The position numbers and the translations under genes were made by a program. Of a stretch of DNA of 64,000 nt, positions 11,901-21,000 are shown in pieces. The notes below the pieces were generated by a model. It saw only the letters and a list, made by a program, of their open reading frames with translations, was not told the DNA's origin and did not search any database. How positions within the stretch are numbered: position 1 is the first letter of the stretch; each line of letters begins with the position of its first letter. The stretch is from Crossaster papposus (Eukaryota; Echinodermata; Asteroidea; Velatida; Solasteridae), in NCBI GenBank assembly GCA_037893245.1, contig JBAIAA010000120.1:558001-622000 (forward strand), in the 5' to 3' direction.

Positions 11901-13166
11901 CTGTGGACACAACACAGGGCTAGCAGCTGGATTCTAACGCTGACCTCTCAAATCGGAGGTCACTAGCCCTGCCAACTTGATAAAACGATCAGTTTCTAAA
12001 ACCTGAGCTTAATTATTGGGGAGATGCAAGAGATGGTAAAATGTCTTGCCTGTGGTCACAACACAGGGCTAACTGCTGGATTCTAACCCCTGACCCTCAA
12101 ATCAGACTTAATTATTTTTGGCAGGGTAAGTTTTAGATATTTTGGTAATTTGGGTGTTTTTGTTTCTGTCTGTTCAGGTTGACGACAACAAGAAGTTAGG
12201 CGAGTGGTCCGGGCTCTGCAAGATCGACAGAGAAGGGAAGGCCAGAAAGGTGGTGGCATGCAGCTGCGTCGTGGTTAAGGTAAAACCGTGATGTTAACAA
12301 AACTCCCTCTAAAAAAAAAAAAATATTAAGGGGGAGGGGGCACTTAAGTGGACAGTGACTGAAAACCCAATTCACATTTTGGACCCAGGCGGGATTCGAA
12401 CGAGGGCCACTTTGGCCGAAGGCAGAGGTAAACCGATTTGGGAACGAGTCCTGTGATGATGAACTCAAGCACCCTCTTCTGACCGAAGTGGTTGAGGAAG
12501 ATTCGAACAGAACCTAAATGTTTGTCTGAGGACTGCGCCGCACACTTTAACCCTATCTGGTCGGGGTTAATGTAGTGTCCATTAATTTGCCACTTGTAAG
12601 CATATGAAGATTTTGCCACAAAACTAACTTAGATTTGTAGATTTGAACAAAGAAATTGACTAGAGCGGGGCATGAACCGTGACCACCAGATTGAAGTTCC
12701 AGTGCTCTACCAACTGAGCTATTTAGCCCTATGTTGTCAGTGACCAAAGTTTGTCTATCTTTGTTCAGGGGGTACTACGTCGGAAGCCTTAAACCTGTAA
12801 AAAAAACTTGTAGTTTGTGCTTTACTTAAAATTTGCGGTAACACCGTGTAAAAAGGATCTCTTTGAGAAGAGGTAGGGTGGTTCTGATAAGAACTGGTGG
12901 TTCAACACGACGTTTCCCCACCTGAGGACGACCAATGCATACAGGTCGAAACGTCGTGTTAAACCACCACCGGTTCTTATCAGAACTACCTCTTCTCAAA
13001 TGAGATCCTTTCACATGGTGTTACCGCAAATCTTTCTAAGTCTAGTTTCCACCATGCAAAGCTTTACATCTCTCATATAACTTGTTTTTACTCTGTTTTG
13101 TCGCAGGATTACGGCAAGGAGTCTGCAGCAGTGGATGTCTTGAACGACTACTTCAAAGGCCGCTAA
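8995..13166 (+). CDS. RPS12: 40S ribosomal protein S12 (eS12), 141 aa
   Basis: Structural protein of the small ribosomal subunit, acting in cytoplasmic translation. Coding exons: 8,995-9,011; 9,541-9,684; 11,296-11,398; 12,178-12,279; 13,107-13,166. All have GT-AG borders and sum to 426 nt in frame. A non-coding exon ends at 8,779, and exon 2 begins at 8,975 after TTTTTTCAG. The protein matches animal eS12 throughout: [12 protein letters not shown] near residue 22, HDGLARG, a CVLANNCDE segment, [23 protein letters not shown] and DYGKES near the C-terminus. It is slightly longer than the human protein (132 aa) because of an Ala/Ser-rich N-terminal stretch. Candidate poly(A) signals are AATAAA at 13,323 and 13,341. 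Introns 3, 4 and 5 each hold a C/D snoRNA copy. Confidence 0.97.
9118..9215. mobile_element. Fragment of the GATACACCATT MITE family
   Basis: GTTAAACGATATTTACTAT followed by an ACCCACCC / CATTCCTGATAATT segment matches the right-hand part of fuller copies at 13,529-13,855, 22,735-22,992 and 54,788-55,157. It lies in RPS12 intron 2 and is truncated. Confidence 0.55.
9299..9473. mobile_element. Small TIR element in RPS12 intron 2
   Basis: AAGGTTGTTTCACGTTCC at 9,300-9,317 is exactly mirrored by GGAACGTGAAACAACCTT at 9,456-9,473, giving a ~175-bp MITE-like unit. No coding capacity. Confidence 0.7.
9842..10243. mobile_element. Foldback MITE in RPS12 intron 3
   Basis: Termini AAAGGGATCGTATACGTT and AACGTATACGATCCCTTT are perfect inverted repeats about 400 bp apart. 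A second, inner inverted pair (AATCTGAGAAACGT / ACGCTTCTCAGATT) lies at 10,029-10,071. Non-autonomous element. Confidence 0.75.
10473..10565 (+). ncRNA. SNORD100: C/D-box snoRNA, copy 1 (SNORD100-like)
   Basis: In RPS12 intron 3. C box ATGATGA 10,480-10,486; D' box CTGA 10,506-10,509; C' box GTGAAGA 10,519-10,525; D box CTGA 10,556-10,559. Sequence 5' of C (GCTTCC) can pair with GGTTGC after D, except for two U-U mismatches. Upstream of D', nine contiguous nucleotides can pair with the conserved 18S segment GAGAGGGAGC, placing the position-5 nucleotide on human 18S G436. As I recall, G436 is the target of vertebrate SNORD100, which is also hosted by RPS12. The 18S sequence was recalled, not aligned. 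Confidence 0.8.
10773..10862. mobile_element. 90-bp TTAA-flanked MITE with telomere-like ends
   Basis: TTAACCCTAACTCCCTAC at the left and AAGTTAGGGTTAA at the right form terminal inverted repeats flanked by TTAA. A second copy starts at 29,290 in PRIM2 intron 1. The TTAA target suggests a piggyBac- or Kolobok-type mobiliser; the CCCTAA motifs are not a telomere array. Confidence 0.65.
10987..11243. mobile_element. CAGGGGCC MITE, copy 1 (RPS12 intron 3)
   Basis: Starts CAGGGGCC and ends GGCCCCTG, with subterminal AGCTGCTAAGCA and TGCTTAGCAGCT arms; it folds as a long hairpin. Further copies are at 50,159-50,403 and 51,775-52,001. CAGGG-type termini resemble hAT elements, but I could not find a convincing 8-bp duplication. 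Confidence 0.75.
11460..12115 (-). mobile_element. Three tRNA-type SINE fragments in RPS12 intron 4
   Basis: Fragments at about 11,462-11,550, 11,870-11,990 and 12,025-12,115 share TGGTAAAATGTCTTGCCTGT and GCTGGATTCTAAC. On the minus strand these read GTTAGAATCC (a decayed B box) then GGCAAGACATTTTACCA, the core motif also found in SINEs at 39,546, 44,930 and 51,262. They are tandemly arranged around the second snoRNA copy. Confidence 0.6.
11650..11742 (+). ncRNA. SNORD100: C/D-box snoRNA, copy 2 (SNORD100-like)
   Basis: In RPS12 intron 4. C box ATGATGA 11,657-11,663; D' CTGA 11,683-11,686; C' GTGATGA 11,696-11,702 (a better consensus than copy 1); D CTGA 11,733-11,736. The terminal stem GCATCC/GGTTGC has one U-U mismatch, better than copy 1. 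The guide upstream of D' is identical to copy 1, so the same 18S G436 target is predicted. About 100 bp of upstream flank (CTAGATGTATATTTTTGGTA...) is also shared with copy 1, so this is a recent duplication between introns. Confidence 0.8.
12447..12544 (+). ncRNA. SNORD100: C/D-box snoRNA, copy 3 (diverged SNORD100-like)
   Basis: In RPS12 intron 5. C box GTGATGA 12,453-12,459; D' CTGA 12,479-12,482; D CTGA 12,536-12,539; C' is weak (TGAGGAA). The terminal stem AGTCC/GGACT is fully paired although its sequence differs from the other copies, which is compensatory change. The D' guide (CAAGCACCCTCTT) pairs with the 18S G436 region with a true C-G at the target nucleotide but an A-A mismatch three positions further. 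The stretch before D (ACCTAAATGTTTGT) differs from copies 1 and 2 by one base. Confidence 0.72.
12545..12730 (-). mobile_element. tRNA-derived SINE with tRNA-Glu-like head
   Basis: Minus-strand 12,661-12,730 reads as a tRNA-like head with A box TAGCTCAGTTGGTAGAGC (12,705-12,722) and B box GGTTCATGCC. An anticodon-like loop ACTTCAA is closed by CTGGA/TCTGG. A non-tRNA tail follows. It is a pseudo-tRNA inside RPS12 intron 5, not a functional tRNA gene. Confidence 0.65.
12833..13029. mobile_element. Palindromic MITE in RPS12 intron 5
   Basis: A ~195-bp near-perfect hairpin: TTTGCGGTAACACC and GGTGTTACCGCAAA at the ends, AACACGACGTTTC and GAAACGTCGTGTT near the centre. A half copy lies at about 14,130-14,210 (CGGTTCTTTTCAGAAC ... 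GTGTTGCCGCAAA). Confidence 0.8.
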
Positions 13167-13322
13167 TAAAATAATGAACACCACCAAGAAATCGCTACTG
13201 GAAAAAGATGCACCATTTTGGAAATCACGACGCAGTGTAAAAACTGTTCACATTATAACAAGAATCAAATAATAACCGACAATGCATTGTAAACAACCGG
13301 TGTTTACGTCCATAGGGAAAAC

Positions 13323-13348
13323 AATAAAGTATAAAAAGCGAATAAAAA
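13323..13348 (+). terminator. RPS12: RPS12 poly(A) signals
   Basis: AATAAA at 13,323-13,328 and AATAAA at 13,341-13,346 lie about 160-180 bp after the stop. A minus-strand signal (TTTATT on +, about 13,376) may end the converging PRIM2 transcript, which would make the genes tail-to-tail. Confidence 0.5.
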
Positions 13349-13528
13349 CATGGAATGTTGTTAGCCCCTGTCATTTTTATTGGTTTTTAGTTTATTTAAA
13401 ACTTTACATAGGAAAGTTTGCCCTGAATACAATGTAGAAAACATGCGACATAAAGCGTGCGAAGGAGAGAGATGTCGCAAAGTAATTGAAAGATTATTTC
13501 ACTAGAAGACATGCCATGATGGATTCTT

Positions 13529-13855
13529 AAAAGTAGGATACACCATTTGCAGATATCAAACAAATTTTACTACCGAATTATTAAGAAATATGTTATTTGA
13601 AAGTAAATAATGATTCTAGGCATCCAGCAAAATGATTGCACTAGATATCCTGTAATTGTTAGGAAAAATTGAATTTTATATTTAAAAAAATCGCAAACTT
13701 GCTGCCCGACGCTGGTTTAAAACGAACGCCTTTTTTTCTAAGCATCGATGATTGTAAAACTTCGAAAAGGTTATTTGAACAAGATATACTATAAAATACA
13801 ACCCCCATTCCTGATAGTTGAAACAATTACCAATGGTGTATCTTGCCTTTAAAAA
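13529..13855. mobile_element. GATACACCATT MITE, best-preserved copy
   Basis: Left end AAAGTAGGATACACCATTTG and right end CAATGGTGTATCTTGCCTTT are inverted repeats. The interior shares TTACTACCGAATTATTAAG and GGCATCCAGCAAAATGATTG with other copies at 22,735, 36,743 and 54,788. Confidence 0.75.
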
Positions 13856-15007
13856 TTTATCTGGATCCGTTTAGAAAATATTTGTATACATGTACATAAC
13901 ATCGACTTGAATTAAAATCACACACTTGCTACCAGGGAACTATGGCATTGGTTACAAGTGCCTTAAAGACAAACGCAAGATATTTAAGATCATGAAGATT
14001 TGTCCATAGTAGTAAATACATTTGATTTTGAGAAGGTGCGCCCATTACCAAAAACAAATGCAGAATATGTGACTATCTGGTTTTATCCTTCAACGTTGGA
14101 ATCTCTGACGACAAGCAGAGCATAGTCTCCAAAACATCGAGTTCACTCCGGTTCTTTTCAGAACCACACATCTCACTAAAGAGTATTACCGTGGTGTTGC
14201 CGCAAACTACTTATCTTAATGGTTTTATACTGTCAACAACAAAAACACGTCAAAATACATGTACAACTTTTAAAAATGGATGAAGTGGCCAGTAAACTAT
14301 ACTTTTCCCATGTTAAATAACTTGCAGAAATCATACTAAGATTAGAAAAGGCATGCTGATATATACACGCATTTAACTTCCTTTTTAACCCAATTGGGAA
14401 AGAATGTACAATGTATGTAGTATCCTGCCTCATTTTGTCTCGATGGAGGACATTCGCGGCAAAAATGTTGGGAAAAAACATTAATAGGGGACTGAGAAAC
14501 ATATTAAATTTGTTGGAAAATACTGAGAAAATGTTCTCCAGAGCCTGCACGTAACCAAAAACATAGCGGCATACTACAGTAGATTCTTTCCCCAAACTTG
14601 ACTATGTGAAGCAAGATTTAGGGCAGAGAAAATACCTCCTTTTGAGTTGGTCATTGTGTTCCCGGAATTTTAGGAATTCTTTTCAGATATTTAGGGATTA
14701 GGGAACAATAGCCTGGAGCGTGTATAGGTACATGTGCACATGATTGTATAGACCATTATACAAATTCGGCGGCAGCCATTTTTTGCAACGGCACCGCGCG
14801 TGACGCGCTCAGTTGGTACGCACGCACTGCAAGCTCCTTCCGCCAATAGGGTTACCAAGATGCGCGCGCGCGCGCGTCGTCTGTAATTTAACACATGCGA
14901 GGAGCACGTGGGCGCGACACCACCGCAATTTTTGCTTCTAATTTCTGCAGAGGGACAAAGAAGAATCCTCTCTGAATCGGGCTAGGTCTATGGCCTTCAT
15001 CAGCCAT
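13856..15007. other. Spacer, possibly PRIM2 3' UTR
   Basis: No exon recognised. Contains a half copy of the 12,833 MITE (about 14,130-14,210) and a relative of the 8,517 repeat (14,620-14,700). It also has a GC-rich tract at 14,760-14,925 with a (CG)-rich run at 14,861-14,876. If the last PRIM2 exon is at 15,008-15,213, part of this is its 3' UTR. Confidence 0.4.
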
Positions 15008-18000
15008 TTATGCTGTAGTTGCGCTCGCCATGGCCTCTTTTTCCATGGCCTCCAATTCCTCGAACGACATGTTGAGGTCGTCGTCTGCGAACTGGTCTTG
15101 GCCGGACGACGGCTGGGTTTGGGAGGCCAGTGGTTCCGAGGACGTCTGGGGAGACACCCGAGGACTCGGGGCCGGCTGGCTCGTGGGACGGGACGAGGTG
15201 TATCGACTGGATTCTGTACAGAAGAAGAAGAGATGACGAAGAACTTAAGGGAACGAACAAAACCCGGTATTAAATTTGTATTTTGTCAGGTGTGCATTTT
15301 TATAGTTTGAAATTGAAGCAGGTTATCGATCTAGGTGCTTGACTAAGTGTTAATTATAGTCCGTAAATGCTGTATTTTCCGGGAAAATAATATTCCGAGA
15401 AAAATAAGATTTCGTTTTTAAACCAGCTACCAGATGGTTTAAACTATTAATGGGAAATTCAAAAAATGCGTCTCTGCGACTTATATTGCCAGAAGGAATC
15501 TAATTTGAAAGGTAAATTAGATTCAGTATAAAAAATATCTTGAACTAAATAAATTCAACCGAAATGTCATTTATCGACCAGGGAGGTATGATTTTAAAAA
15601 GCCATAGCTAATGGGGCAATCTTGTTGTTTTGTTTTGGCGAAGGTCTACAGCATGGCCGCATGCAGATACCATGATTGGGTTATATTGCCAAAGCTACAA
15701 TGAGTAATCGATTTTTGGACGGTGGTCTGGAAAACCGAGGGGCCCGGGGAAAACCCAAGCGCGTCACTCCCAATTCACGTCACCAACAACTAATTAATAA
15801 CTTCTCGTTTCTCAAGAAAGACCGTCTGGTGAGTTATGAATTTTACGAGCAAATAATGATTTAAGTAAGTATAATTGATGGAAATTAACAATTAGATGTA
15901 CATGTACAGTACACCGAAAGGCTCCAAGGATGTTCCGCTTGAAGAACAGCGCTCATCAGCCAAGCCACGTGCTTGACGTCACTGCGTTTAAGCACCGCCT
16001 ACGCATACGACACGAGGGCCAGGGTCACCCTATGGTCACACATTGTACATGCATTGCGCACGTACGTGCATACATGTACATTGTACAGTACGTATACGTA
16101 TACGCAATTGTACTCTCAGCAGTCAGCAGATAGACTTGCGGAAAATCCCACGTTCAGTGAAACGTGAACGACAGCACATTAGGGTGATTAACACCAAAGT
16201 CTGCTCTACAATTTGGGTGAGTTTATTTTTAAATTGTTCTCAGTCAGTAAAGGCGTATTGGCTGTATGTATGGCTAGTTTTGAATGTTTGACTCGTTGTA
16301 CGCTGTCGTACGGGCGGGTGTTTTGGTTATTATTGACAAAATCATCATAGAGCAAGGTTTTGTACATTCTCACAGGCTACATGCCCACGCATGTATGAAT
16401 GATTGTGCAACGGCATTGTCATGTATGTACATGTACATGTAGTACCATTTGTACAGTTTGCCAAATTGATCTGTATTTGTCTATTAAAATAATAAATGTG
16501 TGAATTTGGCACATTTCTAACTTAGTTGGCGTAGTTTATATGTTGATGACTTGAAAACAAAATTGTGATTCGTTTTACTAAAGACAAGTTAAATTGTTTA
16601 AACTTTTGTCAAAAGTTAAATTGTTAAAAAATTTGTCAAAAGTTAAATTGTTTAAACATTTGTTAAAAATATTTGCCCATGAAAGTATCCAGTAATGGCA
16701 GGATTTCCAGGTATTAAATGTTAGAAATAAAAATAAAATGTATATCGCTTGTTCAGTTGTTGTCATTTCGAAATTACACCAAAATCTAGACTGTGCTATT
16801 TTTTGTACAAACTGCATGATGATTTTTCTGGATTCTGTTTTTCCTTTTAGGCAATTTAAATTTGTGTCGACTTTGTAAAACTATCCTCCGACCATCATGG
16901 CTGAAGAACTGCAGAGAATTCTAGAATGCCCGATGTGCTTAGAACTGTTTGACTCCTCGGACAGATGGCCCAAGTTGTTGCCGTGCCAGCACACATTTTG
17001 TCGGTTGTGTCTGGTGCAGTTGGACAAACAGGGCGAGATAGCTTGCCCCCAGTGTCGCCAACAGCACAAAAGTCCACCTGGCGGTGCTCAGCAACTGCCG
17101 AATAATTTTACCATGCTCGCCTTGCTTGACGTTCACACAAAATCAGCTCCCTCCCCAATGTCAAGCGTGACATCTTCAGAGTCTGCTCGGGAAAAAGCTG
17201 CAGACGACAGTGTCCGGAAAGCGATTGCAGAACTGGCCCAGAGACTACATCAGAAGGCCGGAGACCTAGCCAGTATCGACACGAAGAGGCAGATAGTAGA
17301 GGAGAAATTTCTCGCCGTGAAGAGCCAGGTGGATGGTGCGTTCGAATCACGTGCTCGCGACCTGCAGATCCGTAAAGAGGCTCTCATTAAGCAACTTGCC
17401 GCGATGAGGCAGGAGGAGCTGAACCTGATGGACACACAGAAGGCCAGTGCTTATCAGTACCTTCAGAAGTTCCAAAGAGACTTTGCAGCAATGCGGGAAT
17501 CCATCTTGGCAAGTCAGCAACCCACACAGGACCAGTATAATCAACTGTTGACTGTCTGTCAACGGTACACCCAACAAATTGAGCAGTACGCTCTCACCAT
17601 CGATGAAAACCTGCGCGAAATTTCATTCAATGATCCAAACCGAACCCAACTGTCGATAAGCATTAATTCCTATGGAGTCCTACAAGCCACCAGCATGGAC
17701 AAAAATAAGAACAAGCCTAGCAATGCGATCATTCTCCAGCTGCAGAGCCCCTCAACTAGCACCACAACTGTCGCTGGAAGCACCCCTCCAGGAACACCCA
17801 CCACTTCATCAGGGACACCTCCAGCTTATACAAGGAAGAACTCAATGCCCGAGATCTCCATGGCAAATCTAAACAAATCCTTACCTCATGTCGCAAGCGC
17901 ACCTAATGTGCAACAACAGGAAGGAAGCCCTTCATCCTCCAGGGCTTCATCAAGATCTGCTTCCCCGCTGCTTTCCAGCAGAAATCGTACCCAAACTCTC

Positions 18001-21000
18001 CCGAACATGAATCCACTCCCAGAGGCTCAGACTTCAAATGCAACTCCATCATCATCAGCAGCCGGAACACCCATCCGTAAAGACAGCACCGGTAGCATGT
18101 TTGTTCTAAGTGGGAATCCATCACCGTCTCCAAGCTCAAGAGGCAGTGCAAGGGAACACTCGGAGAGCAGTCCAGCGACTGCAAGACAGCCAGGAGAAAC
18201 ATCGGTAAACAGAAACCCATTCTCACCAACAGCAGAATCACCAAACACAGGTGGACCTAACAGGTCACAAAATCCATCGGACAGTATTGTCCCTTTCAAA
18301 AGAAAACCCGTACCCATTCCAGTTCCCAGTAGCTCTGTTCCTGTGTCTCGAAGTCCTGCGGCGGGAGATGCTTCTCGTAACCCTGTCCTGACAAAGCATG
18401 CATCTCTGGACAAACCGGCACCTCCACCTAAACCAGCCCTGCCAACTAAACCAAACATGAGCAGCTACACCAGGCATGGATCTATTGATTTTGGCACAGC
18501 TCCTTCGACTGCCTCAGGAGATCTTAGTCCCAATCTAGCCTCGATAAGAGAGCAGAGCTCAGTACAGAGCAGGCCAACAAGTTTGGGTATTGGCTCAAAT
18601 AGTTCCAGGCAACCAAACGTGGTGTCCCCAGAGGGGCCCATTCCTCCACTGCCACCTCGCAGAGTGAAAAACACTCAGCTCAATCGTCCACATAGCATGA
18701 TTGCTGAGTGCAGTTCAAGTCTCGGTGGAAAGAATGCTTGGGTGAAGTTTGACACCATCGGGTCAAGATCCCGTAGGTTTGGCAAAGATCGTGCCAAGGA
18801 GGTTGCAGTTATTGGTAGTGGTTGGTTTGGGGGGTCGTTTTTTGAAAGGCCCACTGGAGTAGCTGTCCTCCCACAAAATCTCATGGCCGTCGTTGATGAA
18901 AGGAGCCACTGCATCACCATGGTAACCGAGGCCGGTCAGTTGGTAAAGACCATCGGGGCCCAAGGCAACGGACAGGGCCAGTTCCAATTTCCTAAATCTA
19001 TTTGTCTTAACAGCAGACGGCAGATGATCGTCTCGGACTGGTGGAACCACCGCATCCAGATCTGGGATGTGAATGGACAGTTCATCTCTCAGTTTGGAAC
19101 AAGAGGATCCCAGGCCAACCAGTTCAATGGTCCCTTGGGCGTGGCTTGCAACGCTTCTGACGACATCTTTGTCTGCGACACCAACAATCACAGCGTAAAG
19201 GTCTTCTCTCCAGAAGGAAACTACCTACGGCAAATCGGTAAGGAAGGTCACGCTGAGGGCAACTTCATTTGCCCGTCCCACCTAGTGGTGTCACCAGGTG
19301 GAGAGCTCCTGATCACAGATTCAGGCAAGCACTGTGTTCAAATGTTCAGCACTCACGGAACGTTCCTCTATCAGTTCGGGGAGTGGGGGACAGGTCCTGG
19401 TCAACTTAACTGCCCCTCGGGCATCATGATCGACCCGAGCGGGTACCTCTTTGTTTCCAGCAGTGGCAATCACCGGGTTGAAGTCTACAACCCTTCCGGA
19501 TCGTTCGCGGTTAGTCTTGGCACTCATGGGCAAGACAAGGGTCAATTTGATGAGCCAATTGGCATCGCATCTACCAGTGATGGACAAGTGGTCGTCTGTG
19601 ATTCGGGGAACAAAAGGGTGCAGATGATGTGGCCCTGAATCCAGGTAACGTGGGGGTAAAGACTAAAGAGCAGAACATGTAGTTTGCTTCTGTTTGTTGC
19701 GGTAAACTTTGAAATATTATAAACCTGCAATTTGTGGTAATTAGTAAAACATTGTGCAAACATAGGAAGAAAATCAACCAATTATGAAAAGGGATTTTGT
19801 CTTGCTCTACACTAATTATAATTGTAAATTAAATAGTATTGAATATTGTAACTAATATGACATTCCCTTTATTTTATAAATGAAAACATAATTTTACCCA
19901 TTGCACTCTAGATGTAAGGATTTTTACGTTGAAAATTTTTTTCCTGAAACATAATTTGTGTGTATCCGAAATGTTTATTGTTTAGGTTGACAATGCACTT
20001 CCTTTCAGTACAACAATATGGTTGCATAATTTTATTCATAGCCTTTGTATTCCACACACGAATGTTATGCACGACCGATTGACACTGTATCAAGCTTGCA
20101 AATTTCATGTTAATTCATTCGGGACAGAAACTCTAGAATTCATGGAGTGGGCCGATAATTTACAGTAAACAGGATTTCATCAAAGCGGATTGGGGAAACC
20201 ACTCGAATCGTGTTAGAAGTACTAAGCCTGCATACACGTACTTGTACGCGAGCCTTAATTTAATCTAGATAAAAAAATGTTAAAGTACGTGTACCTTAAT
20301 TCTCTACGATGTATGCTGCATGTAATTTTTCACCCACTGACATTTTTGCAGTAATCTTGTACAACTCAAAAAAGATTGTAAATTTAATGCTGGCGTAGCT
20401 GAACTGGAGACGCACAATCTTATCTTCATACAAAAATGTCCAGTTTACTTTTTGTTTTCCACACTGATCAAAACCTACACACGAGAAACAGTGTCCTAAA
20501 AAAACATGACCTTTTTAAGTTGGCTATATATTTTGCTGGTTTTTTTTCTTGTGGGGATGTACAGTATGAAGAATTCCTTTATCACTCTTGGGACGAGTTT
20601 TCTTTCATCGCTATCTAATAAAGCATCGTAAATTCCTGCAAAACGGGGAAAGGATGAACCCAGGATAATTTTAAGGACACTGACACTGAGTCACTAATAA
20701 GGTTACAATTGCTGTTAACGTTTTAGTCCTTGGAACAATTTCCTGTGTTCGGTTTTCTAGTTTACGAAACACGATCTTTTAGTGACCTCTAGTCTTGTGC
20801 ATTTTGAATCCCACCCACAACTCTTTGTATTAACCCCAAAAAATATTAATAAAAATACAAGCGAGATTTGATAAAATGTGAGATCAGATCGGAGATAAAT
20901 GTACAAAAAAAAATAACATGCCTTATTGTTTCTGATATGAATAATCTGAATTACATGTAATACTTTTAAAATTAATATGAACCTTCAGTTTTAACTGACT

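Noticed and set aside
12661-12730. Functional tRNA-Glu gene on the minus strand
   Set aside because: B box is altered (GGTTCATGCC), the acceptor stem is poorly paired, and a SINE tail follows.
15000-15260. Separate small gene on the + strand at 14,990-15,310
   Set aside because: The + frames are mirrors of the minus-strand exon, which has a strong acceptor, matching phase and a sensible acidic tail.
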